In this document: positions 49,627-57,815 of the stretch, piece by piece
Position numbering within the stretch: the first letter of the stretch is position 1
Layout of the letters: every line of letters starts with the position of its first letter
Source of the DNA: Hymenobacter sp. BRD128
Lineage (GTDB): Bacteria; Bacteroidota; Bacteroidia; Cytophagales; Hymenobacteraceae
Direction of reading: 5' to 3'
Assembly (NCBI RefSeq): GCF_013256625.1
Contig: NZ_CP053908.1
Coordinates: 1,116,001-1,180,000, forward strand
DNA: 64,000 nucleotides
Made by a program: the position numbers and the translations under genes
Notes under the pieces: model-generated
What the model saw: only the letters and a program-made list of their open reading frames with translations
Told to the model about the DNA's origin: nothing
Database searches by the model: none

Positions 49627-50436
49627 ATGAAAAATCTACTTCTGGCGCTGGCCCTGTGCAGCGCCGCCCCGGCCCTGGCCCAGACTACCAAAAAAGCCAC
49701 GACTACCAGGAAAACCACCGTCGTGAAGAAAGCGCCGGTAAAAGCCGCCACGCCCGCCAAGAAAACCACCACGACTATTAAACCCACGGCGGCCGCCACC
49801 CCGGCCCCCGCGCCCGTGGCCCCACTCACCGAGGCCGAGGCTGCCAGCGGCCTGCGCGAAGCCCTCACCACCGGCATTACCAAAGCCGTGGGCTTTGCTT
49901 CCGAGCCCGATGGCTTCAACCTGAATGATGATATCCGCATTCAGTTTCCGCCCGATGCGCAGCTGGTGGCCACCACGCTCGGGGCGCTGCCGCTGGGCAA
50001 GCAGGCCGTAGAGCAGGCCACCAGCCTGATGAACCGCGCCGCCGAAGCGGCCTCGCCCGCCGCCAAGGCCATTTTTCTGAATGCCTTGCAGCAGCTCACG
50101 CTCAGCGATGCGCTCTCACTCGTGACCAGCGGCAGCAAAGACGCCGCCACCCAGCTGCTGCGCAAAAACTCGGAAGCCGCCCTCAACGCCGCCCTGCGCC
50201 CGAGCATCGTGCAGAGCCTCGACCAAGTGGGGGCCAACGCGGCCTACGCCAAGCTCATTGAGCGCTACAACAAGATTCCGCTCATGACGCCGGCCAGCAC
50301 CAACCTCACCGACTACGTGACCAAGGAAACCGTCGATGGCCTGTTCATCTTGCTAGCCCAGCAGGAGGCCAAAATTCGCCAAAACCCGGCCGCGCAGTCC
50401 ACCGCCTTGCTCAAGCGCGTATTCGGCGGAAAATAA
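49627..50436 (+). CDS. DUF4197 domain-containing exported protein
   Basis: A 269-residue protein with signal peptide (NLLLALALCSAAPALAQ) and a low-complexity Lys/Thr/Ala/Pro linker (about 20-75). The DUF4197 domain spans about 80-268: AASGLREALTTGITKAVGFAS, GFNLNDDIRIQFPPDAQLVATTLG, LTLSDALSLVTSGSKDAATQLLR and LTDYVTKETVDGLFILLAQQEAKIR are all family hallmarks. Function is unknown. ATG 49627 is used since the upstream extension precedes the signal peptide. A terminator follows. Confidence 0.9.
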   Translation: MKNLLLALALCSAAPALAQTTKKATTTRKTTVVKKAPVKAATPAKKTTTTIKPTAAATPAPAPVAPLTEAEAASGLREALTTGITKAVGFASEPDGFNLNDDIRIQFPPDAQLVATTLGALPLGKQAVEQATSLMNRAAEAASPAAKAIFLNALQQLTLSDALSLVTSGSKDAATQLLRKNSEAALNAALRPSIVQSLDQVGANAAYAKLIERYNKIPLMTPASTNLTDYVTKETVDGLFILLAQQEAKIRQNPAAQSTALLKRVFGGK

Positions 50437-50479
50437 TTGGCCAGTTCATGCGGGCTTAACTGTCTGATAGTGAAGTTTG

Positions 50480-50508
50480 CCCCGGTAGCCCCGCTACCGG
50501 GGCTTTTT
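50480..50508 (+). terminator. Rho-independent terminator after the DUF4197 gene
   Basis: CCCCGGTAG (50480-50488) pairs with CTACCGGGG (50494-50502), followed by CTTTTTA. A textbook terminator 43 bases past the stop. Confidence 0.9.
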
Positions 50509-50586
50509 ATTCGTGCGCATCCAGCCTTAAACCTTCGGCCGGCAGTCAGCTCAAAGGTGAATACCACACCTTAATCTGCTGCTTTC

Positions 50587-52139
50587 ATGAAGTTTACATC
50601 TTTATTAAAGATGAGCTTGCTGCTACTGGCTGCTGGCTGCCACATAGACGAAGCGCCAGCACCGACGGTCGCCACGCCCGTGCGGCTAGCGATGGGCGCG
50701 GGCACGCTCGTACTCAACCCTTCGGGCTACGCGCCGCTTTCGGCGCGCCTCGCCTTTCAGGCGCCTATGAGCGGGCGCGTGCGCCTGGTAATTCACGGCC
50801 GCCACGGCGCAGCCTCCGACGTGGTGCAGCAGTTCAGCGATGAGGGCACTACCCACACGGTACCTATTCTGGGATTGTATGCCAACTATGCTAACTCCGT
50901 GGATGTGCAGCTGGTGAACCCCGCCGGCCAGACCCTAGCCGATACGACGCTCACCATTCAGACGGGCCCCCTGCCGGCCAATATGCCCACCGTCAGCGTG
51001 GCCGAGGGGACGCCCCCAGCGGACTGGGGGGCGACTTTTCGCTGGTCAGTAATTTCAGCGCCGTCAACCCGCACATGCCGCTCATTCTCGACAATTACGG
51101 CGAAATTCGCTGGCTGCTCGACTATTCCAGCAGTCCCGAGCTAGCGCAGCTGTTCTACGACTGCGGTATCAACCGGCTGCAAAATGGTAACTACTACTTC
51201 GGCGACAAAACGACCAGCCGCTTGTACGAGGTGGATGTGTATGGTACGATTATCAACCGCTGGGATTTGCCGGGCTACACCTTTCACCACGAAATGTATG
51301 AGAAGCCCGATGGCAATTTCCTGGTGTCGGTGAATAAAGTCGGCAGCACCCACCCCGACGGCTCGCCCACGATGGAAGACTACGTGGTGGAGGTGGACCG
51401 CCACGCCAACCAGCTCGTGCACGCGTGGGACCTCAAGCAGACCTTCAATGAAAATCGCCACGCCCTGGAAACCGACCCCAACGACTGGATTCACGTCAAT
51501 GCCTTGCTCTATGACCCTAGCGACAACACCATTATCGTGTCGGGCCGCTACCAGGGCGTGGCCAAGCTCACCTACGACAACCAGGTAAAGTGGCTGCTGG
51601 CGCCGCACCGGGGCTGGGGTCCCAATAACCTGGGGCAGGACCTGCGTCAGCAGCTATTGACGCCCCTCGACGCCAGCGGCGCGGCCATTGCCGATACGGC
51701 CGTGGTGGCCGGCTCGGCCAACCACCCCGATTTTGAGTGGAGCTGGTACCAGCATTCCATCCAGCTGATGCCTAATGGCGACCTGCTGCTGTTTGATAAC
51801 GGGACCAACCGCAATTTCATGCGCACAGCCACCACGCACTACAGCCGGGCCGTGGAGTATCGCATCGACCCCGTGGCCCGCACCGTGCGCCAAATCTGGA
51901 CCTACGGGGCGGCCCGCGGGGCCGATACCTATTCGTCTATCGTGTCGAAGGTGCAGTACCTGCCGGCCGTCAAGCACATTATGTTTTGCCCCGGCTACGA
52001 GGTGCCCAATACCACGGGCACCGGGGGTAAAATCATCGAGCTAGACTACGCCACCAAGCAGCCGCTGCTCGAGCTGAGCTTGAGTGCGGCCAACGGCTGG
52101 GGCTTTCACCGCTCGCAGCGCATGGGGCTTTACCCCTGA
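50587..52139 (+). pseudogene. Aryl-sulfate sulfotransferase (ASST family) lipoprotein, frameshifted
   Basis: The 5' frame starts MKFTSLLKMSLLLLAAGC, a lipoprotein signal, and reads an N-terminal beta domain up to VSVAEGTPP around 51015. A one-base-back frame then continues as GDFSLVSNFSAVNPHMPLI and through the propeller (TFHHEMYEKPDGNFLV, WIHVNALLYDPSDNTIIVSG, WYQHSIQLMPNGDLLLFDNG) to the natural stop at 52139. Those His-containing strands are typical of arylsulfotransferases, which move sulfate between phenols. One base is missing in either the C5 run near 51013 or the G6 run at 51026-51031. Repaired length is about 517 residues. A sequencing error is likely. Confidence 0.82.
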
Positions 52140-52163
52140 GCCGGGCTAGCCAGCAGTAAAAAC

Positions 52164-52201
52164 GCAAAAGAGCCTTGCCAGCACTGGCAAGGCTCTTTTG
52201 C
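52164..52201. terminator. Bidirectional terminator, 18-bp stem
   Basis: Arms 52164-52181 and 52184-52201 are perfect complements with only CA between them; the stem ends in AAAA/TTTT tracts so it can serve both the sulfotransferase gene and the convergent acidic protein gene. Confidence 0.9.
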
Positions 52202-52221
52202 TAGGAGTAAGTTTGGGTAGT

Positions 52222-52578
52222 CTAGTAGTCGCTGTCGTAGTCGTCGCCCCGGCCCCGGCTGCGCGAGCCGCCGCCAAAGTCGTCGTCGTCCTCATCGGCG
52301 TCGAGGTCGTCCTCATCGTCGAGGCGGCCCAGGCCGCTGCTGCCGTCGGGGTCTTCGGCCGCTTCGGCGGTCGTAAATTCTTCTTCCGTCATGGAAGCCA
52401 GGTCGAGCGCCTCGTCGTGCGAGGAGCCGGTGTCGCGCCACATCAGGTAGTCGGCGTATTTGGCCGAAAGCTGGTCTTCGCCTGTGCCGCGGGTTTTGGC
52501 GCCGCCCGTGCGGGCGAAGGTGTCCAGATTGTCGTCGTCGTCGAGGTCGTCGTCGTCCAGGTTATCGTACTGTCGCAT
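52222..52578 (-). CDS. Very acidic low-complexity protein
   Basis: A 118-residue protein with acidic runs at both ends (MRQYDNLDDDDLDDDDNLD at the start; GRLDDEDDLDADEDDDDFGG near the end) and an RGRG-type basic patch. The middle (QLSAKYADYLMWRDTGSSHDEALDLASMTEEEFTTAE) looks folded or helical. Normal codon use, own terminator and ATG support a gene. The composition resembles nucleic-acid-mimic or chaperone-like acidic proteins, but that is only an impression. No family is recognised. Confidence 0.68.
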   Translation of the reverse strand: MRQYDNLDDDDLDDDDNLDTFARTGGAKTRGTGEDQLSAKYADYLMWRDTGSSHDEALDLASMTEEEFTTAEAAEDPDGSSGLGRLDDEDDLDADEDDDDFGGGSRSRGRGDDYDSDY

Positions 52579-52690
52579 AGCAAAGAGGGCAGTAGAGGGT
52601 AGAAAATGAGATTTTGGAGCGTAGGGCGAAGATACGGAAGGGGCCGAAATGGGTTGGGACCTTACGCCCGCCCGCCCTAAAAATAAGCGG

Positions 52691-53251
52691 CTAGGCCCGC
52701 AGCGCCACGCCGTGGTAGATTTCAGCCAGCGGCAGCATCAGGTCTAAATCAGGAATGGATAGCCCGGCCGCCAGCCCGGTAAAGCCTTGCACGTCAAGCC
52801 CGCCCTCCTCGGTGCGCGAGCCCAGCGACACCCGCGCCGCAAACTCCGTTATCAGCACCACGTGCTGCACCGTCGGAATAGCGTAATACGCCTCAAATAC
52901 TTCCTGAAAATGCGGCGGCATGGGGTGGGGCAGCACCTTCACCAGCACCGTCGGGTTGAGCAGCGTATCGCGGTAGCCATCGGCCAGCCGCAGCACCTTG
53001 CCGCACACCAGCGCCACATCGGGATAAGTAAAAAGCCCGGCGCCCAGCGCGTGCAGGCGAGTCTCGCTGCCGAGCACCGCCCAGCCGCGGCCCGCTACCT
53101 GGCTAGCCAGCAGCAGCGCCGTATTCTCGGCAATGAGGGTATGCGCGGGCGTGGGCTCGGGCAGCGGAAAAATGTGGCCGTCGAGGTATTCGCGGCGGCC
53201 CGGGGCTAGCCGCTCGGCCGCCAGGTAGTTTTTTTCAGCGTCGCTAAGCAT
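52691..53251 (-). CDS. Uma2 family protein with degenerate nuclease motif
   Basis: A 186-residue protein of the Uma2/DUF820 family, a PD-(D/E)xK restriction-endonuclease-like fold. LAPGRREYLDGHIFPLPEPTPAH and the FTYPDVALVCG strand are family-like, but the usual catalytic EVL motif reads VKVLPHP, so E is replaced by K, and the downstream conserved K of the helix also looks absent (PPHFQEVFEAYY). The protein may be an inactive member. ATG 53251 avoids overlap with the upstream ABC gene and matches the family start. It probably rides on the lpx-ABC transcript. Confidence 0.78.
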   Translation of the reverse strand: MLSDAEKNYLAAERLAPGRREYLDGHIFPLPEPTPAHTLIAENTALLLASQVAGRGWAVLGSETRLHALGAGLFTYPDVALVCGKVLRLADGYRDTLLNPTVLVKVLPHPMPPHFQEVFEAYYAIPTVQHVVLITEFAARVSLGSRTEEGGLDVQGFTGLAAGLSIPDLDLMLPLAEIYHGVALRA

Positions 53252-53259
53252 GGCGCAAG

Positions 53260-53880
53260 CTATTGAAAATCGGTAATGCGCACCTGGGCGTCGCAAAAGC
53301 CATACTCGGCCGGCACGTTGGACGATACTACTACCAGCCGGCTAGGGTCGCGCACCCGCACCACGTGCTCCAGGTACCAGGCCGCGCCCTGGGCGTCGAG
53401 GTTGGTGGTGGGCTCGTCGAGCAGCAGCAGCGGCGCGGCGGCATAAAGGGCCAGCCCCAGCTTGAGGCGCTGCTTCATGCCCGACGAAAACGTGCGCACC
53501 GCCTGGTGCCGCGCCTTGCGCAGGTACATGATGTCTACCAAATCGGTGATTGACACCCCCGGTCGCAGCGGCTTGAGCCGGGTGTGAAAGGCCAGCAGCT
53601 CCAGCAGGGTAAAGTCTTCGGGCAGCTCCAGATAAGGCGCGCAGTAAGCCAGCAGGCGCGGCACCTCCGCCACGGGCAGTGGCTGCCCGGCCAGCGAGTA
53701 CGCAACCTGGCCTTCACTCGGCAATAGCTGCCCGGCCAGAATGCTGAGCAGCGTGCTTTTGCCCGCGCCGTTGGGGCCAAGGATGGCCGTGGCCGTGCCG
53801 GGCTGAAAATCGTGGCTGAGCTGCCGGAAAATCCATTGGCGGCCGTAGCGGCGACCCAGGTTTTGGGCATCGAGCCGCAT
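53260..53880 (-). CDS. ABC-type ATPase downstream of lpxA
   Basis: A 206-residue ATP-binding protein: Walker A GPNGAGKST at 35-43, signature SSGMK at 132-136, Walker B LLLLDE at 151-156 with TTNLD. The switch-loop histidine that normally follows is replaced by asparagine (VVVSSN, N188), which would weaken classical hydrolysis control. No permease gene adjoins it. It overlaps the lpxA stop by one base and lies in the lipid A operon, suggesting a role in envelope lipid traffic or regulation; this is inference from position. The gene ends nine bases before the Uma2 start. Confidence 0.85.
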   Translation of the reverse strand: MRLDAQNLGRRYGRQWIFRQLSHDFQPGTATAILGPNGAGKSTLLSILAGQLLPSEGQVAYSLAGQPLPVAEVPRLLAYCAPYLELPEDFTLLELLAFHTRLKPLRPGVSITDLVDIMYLRKARHQAVRTFSSGMKQRLKLGLALYAAAPLLLLDEPTTNLDAQGAAWYLEHVVRVRDPSRLVVVSSNVPAEYGFCDAQVRITDFQ

Positions 53881-54686
53881 TAGTCGGCGCCTTCTTCGGC
53901 CACGCTGCCGCGGCTAGGCCCTTTGATAATGCCGCGCGCGGCCGAGCGCACAAACTGCGTCACCTCGTCGCGCTCGGGCGAGGGCGGCAGCTCCACTTCG
54001 ATGCGGCTCAGCGACTCGGTCATGGGCAGGCCGCTGAGGTACAGCGTGCGGTACATCTCGTGAATGCCGTTGACCTGCTCCTCGCTAAAGCCCCGGCGGC
54101 GCAGCCCCACCGAATTGACCCCGGCGTAGGTGAGCGGCTCGCGGGCGGCCTTTACGAAGGGCGGCACATCCTTGCGCACCAGCGAGCCGCCCGCGATAAA
54201 GGCGTGCGCCCCGATGTTGGTGAATTGATGAATAGCCGAGGTGCCGCCAATAATAGCCCAGTCGCCCACCTGCACGTGGCCCGCCATCTGGGTGGCATTC
54301 GAAATCACGATGTGGTCGCCCAGAATGCAGTCGTGCGCAATGTGCACGTAGGCTTGCAGCAGGCAGTGGCTGCCCACCACCGTGCGGCCCCGGTCCACGG
54401 TGCCGCGGTTCACGGTCACGCACTCGCGCAGCACGGTGTAGTCGCCGATGTGGGCGGTCGTCACTTCGCCGGCAAACTTCAAATCCTGCGGGATGCCCGA
54501 CACCACCGCGCCCGGAAAAATCTGGCAGTTGGCGCCGATGCGCGCCCCGTCCATAATGGTCACGTTGGGCCCAATCCAGGTGTTTTCGCCAATCTCCACG
54601 TCGCCGTAAATAGTAGTAAACGGCTCGACGGTAACTCCCGGGGCTAGCCGGGCGGCGGGGTGGATATGGGCGAGGGGAGAAAGCAT
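53880..54686 (-). CDS. lpxA: Acyl-ACP--UDP-N-acetylglucosamine O-acyltransferase
   Basis: First step of lipid A synthesis: moves a 3-hydroxyacyl chain from ACP to the 3-OH of UDP-GlcNAc. At 268 residues it is a left-handed beta-helix of hexapeptide repeats (IHPAARLAPGVTVEPFTTIYG onward) with the catalytic His near 118 in YVHIAHDC and the ruler/acceptor region GGTSAIHQFTNIGAHAFIAGG. The helical C-terminus (NGIHEMYRTLYLSGLPM) is typical. It follows the LpxC-FabZ gene and is followed with one-base overlap by an ABC ATPase. Confidence 0.95.
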   Translation of the reverse strand: MLSPLAHIHPAARLAPGVTVEPFTTIYGDVEIGENTWIGPNVTIMDGARIGANCQIFPGAVVSGIPQDLKFAGEVTTAHIGDYTVLRECVTVNRGTVDRGRTVVGSHCLLQAYVHIAHDCILGDHIVISNATQMAGHVQVGDWAIIGGTSAIHQFTNIGAHAFIAGGSLVRKDVPPFVKAAREPLTYAGVNSVGLRRRGFSEEQVNGIHEMYRTLYLSGLPMTESLSRIEVELPPSPERDEVTQFVRSAARGIIKGPSRGSVAEEGAD

Positions 54687-54688
54687 TT

Positions 54689-54801
54689 TTTCAATTATCA
54701 GTTATCAATGAACAATTATCACTGCCCAACTGGCAATCAGCAACGAGGTAGCACCAGCTAGCCAGCATTGCTAATTGTTCATTGCGCACTGATAATTGAA
54801 A
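54689..54801. repeat. 30-bp inverted repeat between lpxC/fabZ and lpxA
   Basis: Arms at 54689-54718 and 54772-54801 pair with three adjacent mismatches. AT-rich, with TATCAGT and TGAACAATTA motifs, a different family from the GTCATGC type. It occupies the space between two genes of one operon. Confidence 0.92.
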
Positions 54802-56199
54802 TCAGACGTTGTCTTTGCGCACAATGGCGGCGCTCATCTCGGCGTCGCACACCACTTTACCATTTACGAAGGCCTGGCCTTTCATCTTGGCAATGCCGCG
54901 CTTGATGGGCGCCGTGAGCTGGCAGTGAAAAATGACGGTGTCGCCGGGCAGCACCTTCTTGCGGAAGCGCGCATTCTCAATACCCAGGAAGTACTGCCAA
55001 TAGTTCTCCGGGTCGGGCACGGTGTTCATCACCAAGATGCCGCCGGTCTGGGCCATCGCCTCAATCTGGAGCACGCCGGGCATCACCGGGTTGCCGGGGA
55101 AGTGGCCCTGAAAGAAAGGCTCGTTCATGGTGATGTTTTTGACGGCCGTCACCATCTGCGCGTCGAGGTGAATCACCTTGTCGAGCAGCAGGAAGGGGTA
55201 GCGGTGGGGCAGCACCTGCATAATGCGGTTGATGTCCATCACCGGCTCGCGGCTAGGGTCATACACCGGCACGGCGCTGGTGCGGTCCTCCAGCATCTTC
55301 TTTTTGATGCGCTTGGCGAAGGCCACATTGGCGGCGTGGCCGGGCCTGGCGGCCAGAATCTGGCCCTTCAGCGGGCGGCCCACCAGGGCGAGGTCGCCCA
55401 CGAGGTCGAGCAGCTTGTGGCGGGCCGGCTCGTTTTTGTGGCGCAGGTCCACGTTGTTCAAAATGCCCTCCTTCTTCACCGATACCTTGGGCTTGCCCAG
55501 CATGGCGGCCAGCTCATCCAGCTCGTCTTCGCTCACCACGCGGTCTACCACCACGATGGCATTGCTCAAATCGCCGCCCTTGATGAGGTTCGACTTGTAC
55601 AAGTGCTCCAGCTCGTGCAGAAAGCAGAAGGTGCGCGAGCTGGAAATCTCGTCGCTAAACTGCTTGATGTCGGTGAGCGTGGCGTGCTGCGAGCCCAGCA
55701 CCGGCGAGTTGTAGTCGACCATCACCGTGAGGCGGTAATCGGCCAGCGGCAGGGCCGCGATTTCCACGCCCCGCGCGTTGTCGATGTAGCGGATGGTATC
55801 CGGAATCTCGTAGTAGTTGCGCAGCGCGTTCTGCTCCTCAAAGCCCACTTCGTTCAGGGCCTTAATAAACTCAAACGACGAGCCGTCCATGATGGGCGGC
55901 TCGGGGCCGCTGAGCTGAATGAGCACGTTGTCGAGCTGCAGGCCCACCAGGGCGGCCAGCGTGTGCTCCACGGTATTAATGCGGGCGCCGTTTTGCTCGA
56001 TAGTGGTGCCGCGCGAGAGGTCCACCACGTTGTCAACGTCGGCATCCACGAGGGGCTGGCCGGGCAAATCGACGCGCTGAAACTTGTAGCCGTGGCCCAC
56101 CGGGGCGGGGCAGAAGGTCATGGTAGCCTCGGCGCCGGTATGCAGCCCGATGCCCCGCACCGTCACGGGGGCCTTGATAGTGTGTTGTTTATCGTTCAT
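54802..56199 (-). CDS. lpxC/fabZ: Bifunctional LpxC deacetylase / FabZ dehydratase
   Basis: A 465-residue fusion. The N-terminal part (1 to about 305) is the zinc-dependent UDP-3-O-acyl-GlcNAc deacetylase, the committed step of lipid [18 protein letters not shown], zinc ligands in [17 protein letters not shown] and in [16 protein letters not shown]. The C-terminal part (about 320-465) is the 3-hydroxyacyl-ACP dehydratase FabZ of fatty acid synthesis: [11 protein letters not shown], the catalytic [22 protein letters not shown]. The fusion is a known Bacteroidota trait linking acyl supply with lipid A. It lies between lpxD and lpxA. Confidence 0.96.
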   Translation of the reverse strand: MNDKQHTIKAPVTVRGIGLHTGAEATMTFCPAPVGHGYKFQRVDLPGQPLVDADVDNVVDLSRGTTIEQNGARINTVEHTLAALVGLQLDNVLIQLSGPEPPIMDGSSFEFIKALNEVGFEEQNALRNYYEIPDTIRYIDNARGVEIAALPLADYRLTVMVDYNSPVLGSQHATLTDIKQFSDEISSSRTFCFLHELEHLYKSNLIKGGDLSNAIVVVDRVVSEDELDELAAMLGKPKVSVKKEGILNNVDLRHKNEPARHKLLDLVGDLALVGRPLKGQILAARPGHAANVAFAKRIKKKMLEDRTSAVPVYDPSREPVMDINRIMQVLPHRYPFLLLDKVIHLDAQMVTAVKNITMNEPFFQGHFPGNPVMPGVLQIEAMAQTGGILVMNTVPDPENYWQYFLGIENARFRKKVLPGDTVIFHCQLTAPIKRGIAKMKGQAFVNGKVVCDAEMSAAIVRKDNV

Positions 56200-56205
56200 T
56201 TTTCG

Positions 56206-56343
56206 AGTTGTCAGTTGTTAGTTGTCGGTTGTCAGGCGAGTGAGCGTCGAGTGAGTAGTCGGCTGAAAAACAGGTAGTTTAAGCCTATTCTAGTCCTACT
56301 GACAACGGGTAACTAACAACTGACAACTAGCAACTGACAACTA
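56206..56343. repeat. Inverted repeat of TTGTCAGTTG motifs between lpxD and lpxC
   Basis: A perfect 18-bp pair at 56206-56223 and 56311-56328 is the outer part of a longer imperfect repeat (to about 56236 and from 56299). A direct partial copy of the right arm follows at about 56329-56343. The units GTTGTCAG and CTGACAAC recur in tandem. A CAAAGCTA at 56352-56359 would be a minus-strand -7 element (TAGCTTTG) pointing to lpxC. Confidence 0.9.
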
Positions 56344-56356
56344 AGCCGGTGCAAAG

Positions 56357-57394
56357 CTAAGACTTATCCGGCGCTGGCTGGCTTTTTTCGAGTGCCACGA
56401 GGCGGCGCTCCAGCTCGGGCAGGCGTCGGTACACGGCCGTGGCCCGCTGGCTATCCTTCAGGCCAAAGGCCGGGTAGCCTTGCAGCACCTGGCCTTCTTT
56501 GGTTGATTTCTGCACGCCGCTCTGGGCCGTGATGGTGGTGCGGTTGGCGAGGGCAATGTGGCCCACAATGCCCACCTGCCCGGCCAGCACGCAGTAGTCG
56601 CCCACCTTAGCCGAGCCCGAAACACCAGTTTGGGCCGCGATAACGGTGTGCTGGCCCACTTCCACATTGTGGGCAATCTGCACGAGGTTATCGATTTTGG
56701 TGCCCTGGCGAATGAGCGTGCTGCCCATGGTGGCGCAGTCCACGGTGGCATTGGCGCCGATGCTCACGTCGTCTTCGAGCACCACGTTGCCAATCTGCGG
56801 AATGGCCTTGTACGAGCCGTCAGCCTGGGGCGCGAAGCCGAAGCCATCGGTACCCACTACCGCGCCCGCCTTGATGACGCAGCGCTGGCCAATAACGGTG
56901 TCGGCGTAAATCTTAGCCCCGGCGTGGATAATAGAATTAGCCCCGACGCGCACCCGGTCGCCGATGTAAGCGTGCGGAAAAATGAGCACGTTCTCGCCAA
57001 TGACGCAATGCTCGCCCACGTAGGAAAACGCGCCCCGGTAGTGGCCCGGCCCGATGGTCGAGCTTTCGCCCAGAAAGCTGGGCTGCTCGACGCCGCGCTT
57101 GCCCATGCGCGTGGCCTGCGCATAAAACTCGAGCAGCTTAGTGAAGGCCGAGTAGGGGTCGGCCACCCGGATGAGGCTAGCGGCCACGGCTTGGCGCAGT
57201 GGCAGCTCGGGGCTGACAATCACGGCCGTAGCGCGGGTGGTGTACAAAAACTGCTCGTACTTGGCATTTGCCAGGAATGCGAGCGCGCCGGGCCCGGCTT
57301 CTTCAATCTTTGCCAGGCTCGATACGGTGGCTTCGGCGTCGCCTTCCACGGCGCCGCCCACCACCTGGGCAATCTGACCAACGGTGAACTTCAT
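56357..57394 (-). CDS. lpxD: UDP-3-O-(3-hydroxyacyl)glucosamine N-acyltransferase
   Basis: Adds the second acyl chain in lipid A synthesis. A 345-residue protein with the N-terminal uridine-binding domain (KFTVGQIAQVVGGAVEGDAEATV, ALAFLANAKYEQFL) followed by the left-handed beta-helix (IGPGHYRGAFSYVGEHCVIG onward). The catalytic His lies in LVQIAHNVEVGQHTVIAAQTGVSG. The C-terminal helix ends LVALEKSQPAPDKS. It is the first gene of lpxD-lpxC/fabZ-lpxA, with a -7 element seven bases before its ATG. Confidence 0.95.
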   Translation of the reverse strand: MKFTVGQIAQVVGGAVEGDAEATVSSLAKIEEAGPGALAFLANAKYEQFLYTTRATAVIVSPELPLRQAVAASLIRVADPYSAFTKLLEFYAQATRMGKRGVEQPSFLGESSTIGPGHYRGAFSYVGEHCVIGENVLIFPHAYIGDRVRVGANSIIHAGAKIYADTVIGQRCVIKAGAVVGTDGFGFAPQADGSYKAIPQIGNVVLEDDVSIGANATVDCATMGSTLIRQGTKIDNLVQIAHNVEVGQHTVIAAQTGVSGSAKVGDYCVLAGQVGIVGHIALANRTTITAQSGVQKSTKEGQVLQGYPAFGLKDSQRATAVYRRLPELERRLVALEKSQPAPDKS

Positions 57395-57401
57395 AGGCCG
57401 G

Positions 57402-57409
57402 CAAAAGTA
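57402..57409 (-). promoter_or_regulatory. Bacteroidota -7 promoter element for lpxD (TACTTTTG)
   Basis: Exact TAnnTTTG on the minus strand with seven bases between it and the lpxD ATG, implying a leaderless or nearly leaderless lipid A transcript. Confidence 0.6.
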
Positions 57410-57421
57410 CGGGCCGGGCGC

Positions 57422-57805
57422 TTACCGGATAGCGGCCAGCGGCTGGCCAAAATAGGCGGCTAGCCGCTCGTGCAGCAGGGCCACTAGCGCCGGGTCTGCA
57501 AAGCAATAGTCATCGAGAATGCGCAGGTTCACGATGGGCTTGCCGCGCAGCGCGGGCCCAAATTTGGCGCGCAGACGGTCAGCGTGCTTTTTCTCCATCA
57601 CGAGGATGACGTCGGCCCAGCCCAGGTGGCCGGCCGCCACCCGCACCCGTGCCCCCGGCTCGGTGCCCGCCGAGCGGGCCAGCAGGTGCGGATGGTCGGC
57701 AAAAAGCCCCTCGGCGGTGAGGCTGCGCCAGCGGTTCTGGCTACAAACGAACAGGAGCTGGCGGGGCGCGGCAGGTGAGTGCGCGGGCAAATTTTCGATA
57801 AGCAA
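57422..57805 (-). CDS. Low-molecular-weight protein-tyrosine-phosphatase-like protein
   Basis: About 127 residues. The loop LLFVCSQNRWRSLTAEGLF fits C-x5-R-S, with nucleophile C21 and R27, typical of the LMW phosphatase fold. VILVMEKKHADRLRAKFG and the acidic ILDDYCFADPAL with its Asp are in the expected places. The protein is shorter than classical LMW-PTPs (about 155) and lacks the central tyrosine-rich end, as in a Bacteroidota subgroup. No ATG is available after the GH43 stop, so a TTG at 57805 or 57790 must serve. It follows the GH43 gene after ten bases and may be co-transcribed. Confidence 0.78.
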   Translation of the reverse strand: MLIENLPAHSPAAPRQLLFVCSQNRWRSLTAEGLFADHPHLLARSAGTEPGARVRVAAGHLGWADVILVMEKKHADRLRAKFGPALRGKPIVNLRILDDYCFADPALVALLHERLAAYFGQPLAAIR

Positions 57806-57815
57806 AAAATAAGGG

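Noticed and set aside
54796..56277. 493-codon plus-strand open frame opposite lpxC/fabZ
   Set aside because: His/Val/Ala-rich low-complexity translation with no domain, while the minus strand encodes the full LpxC-FabZ fusion.
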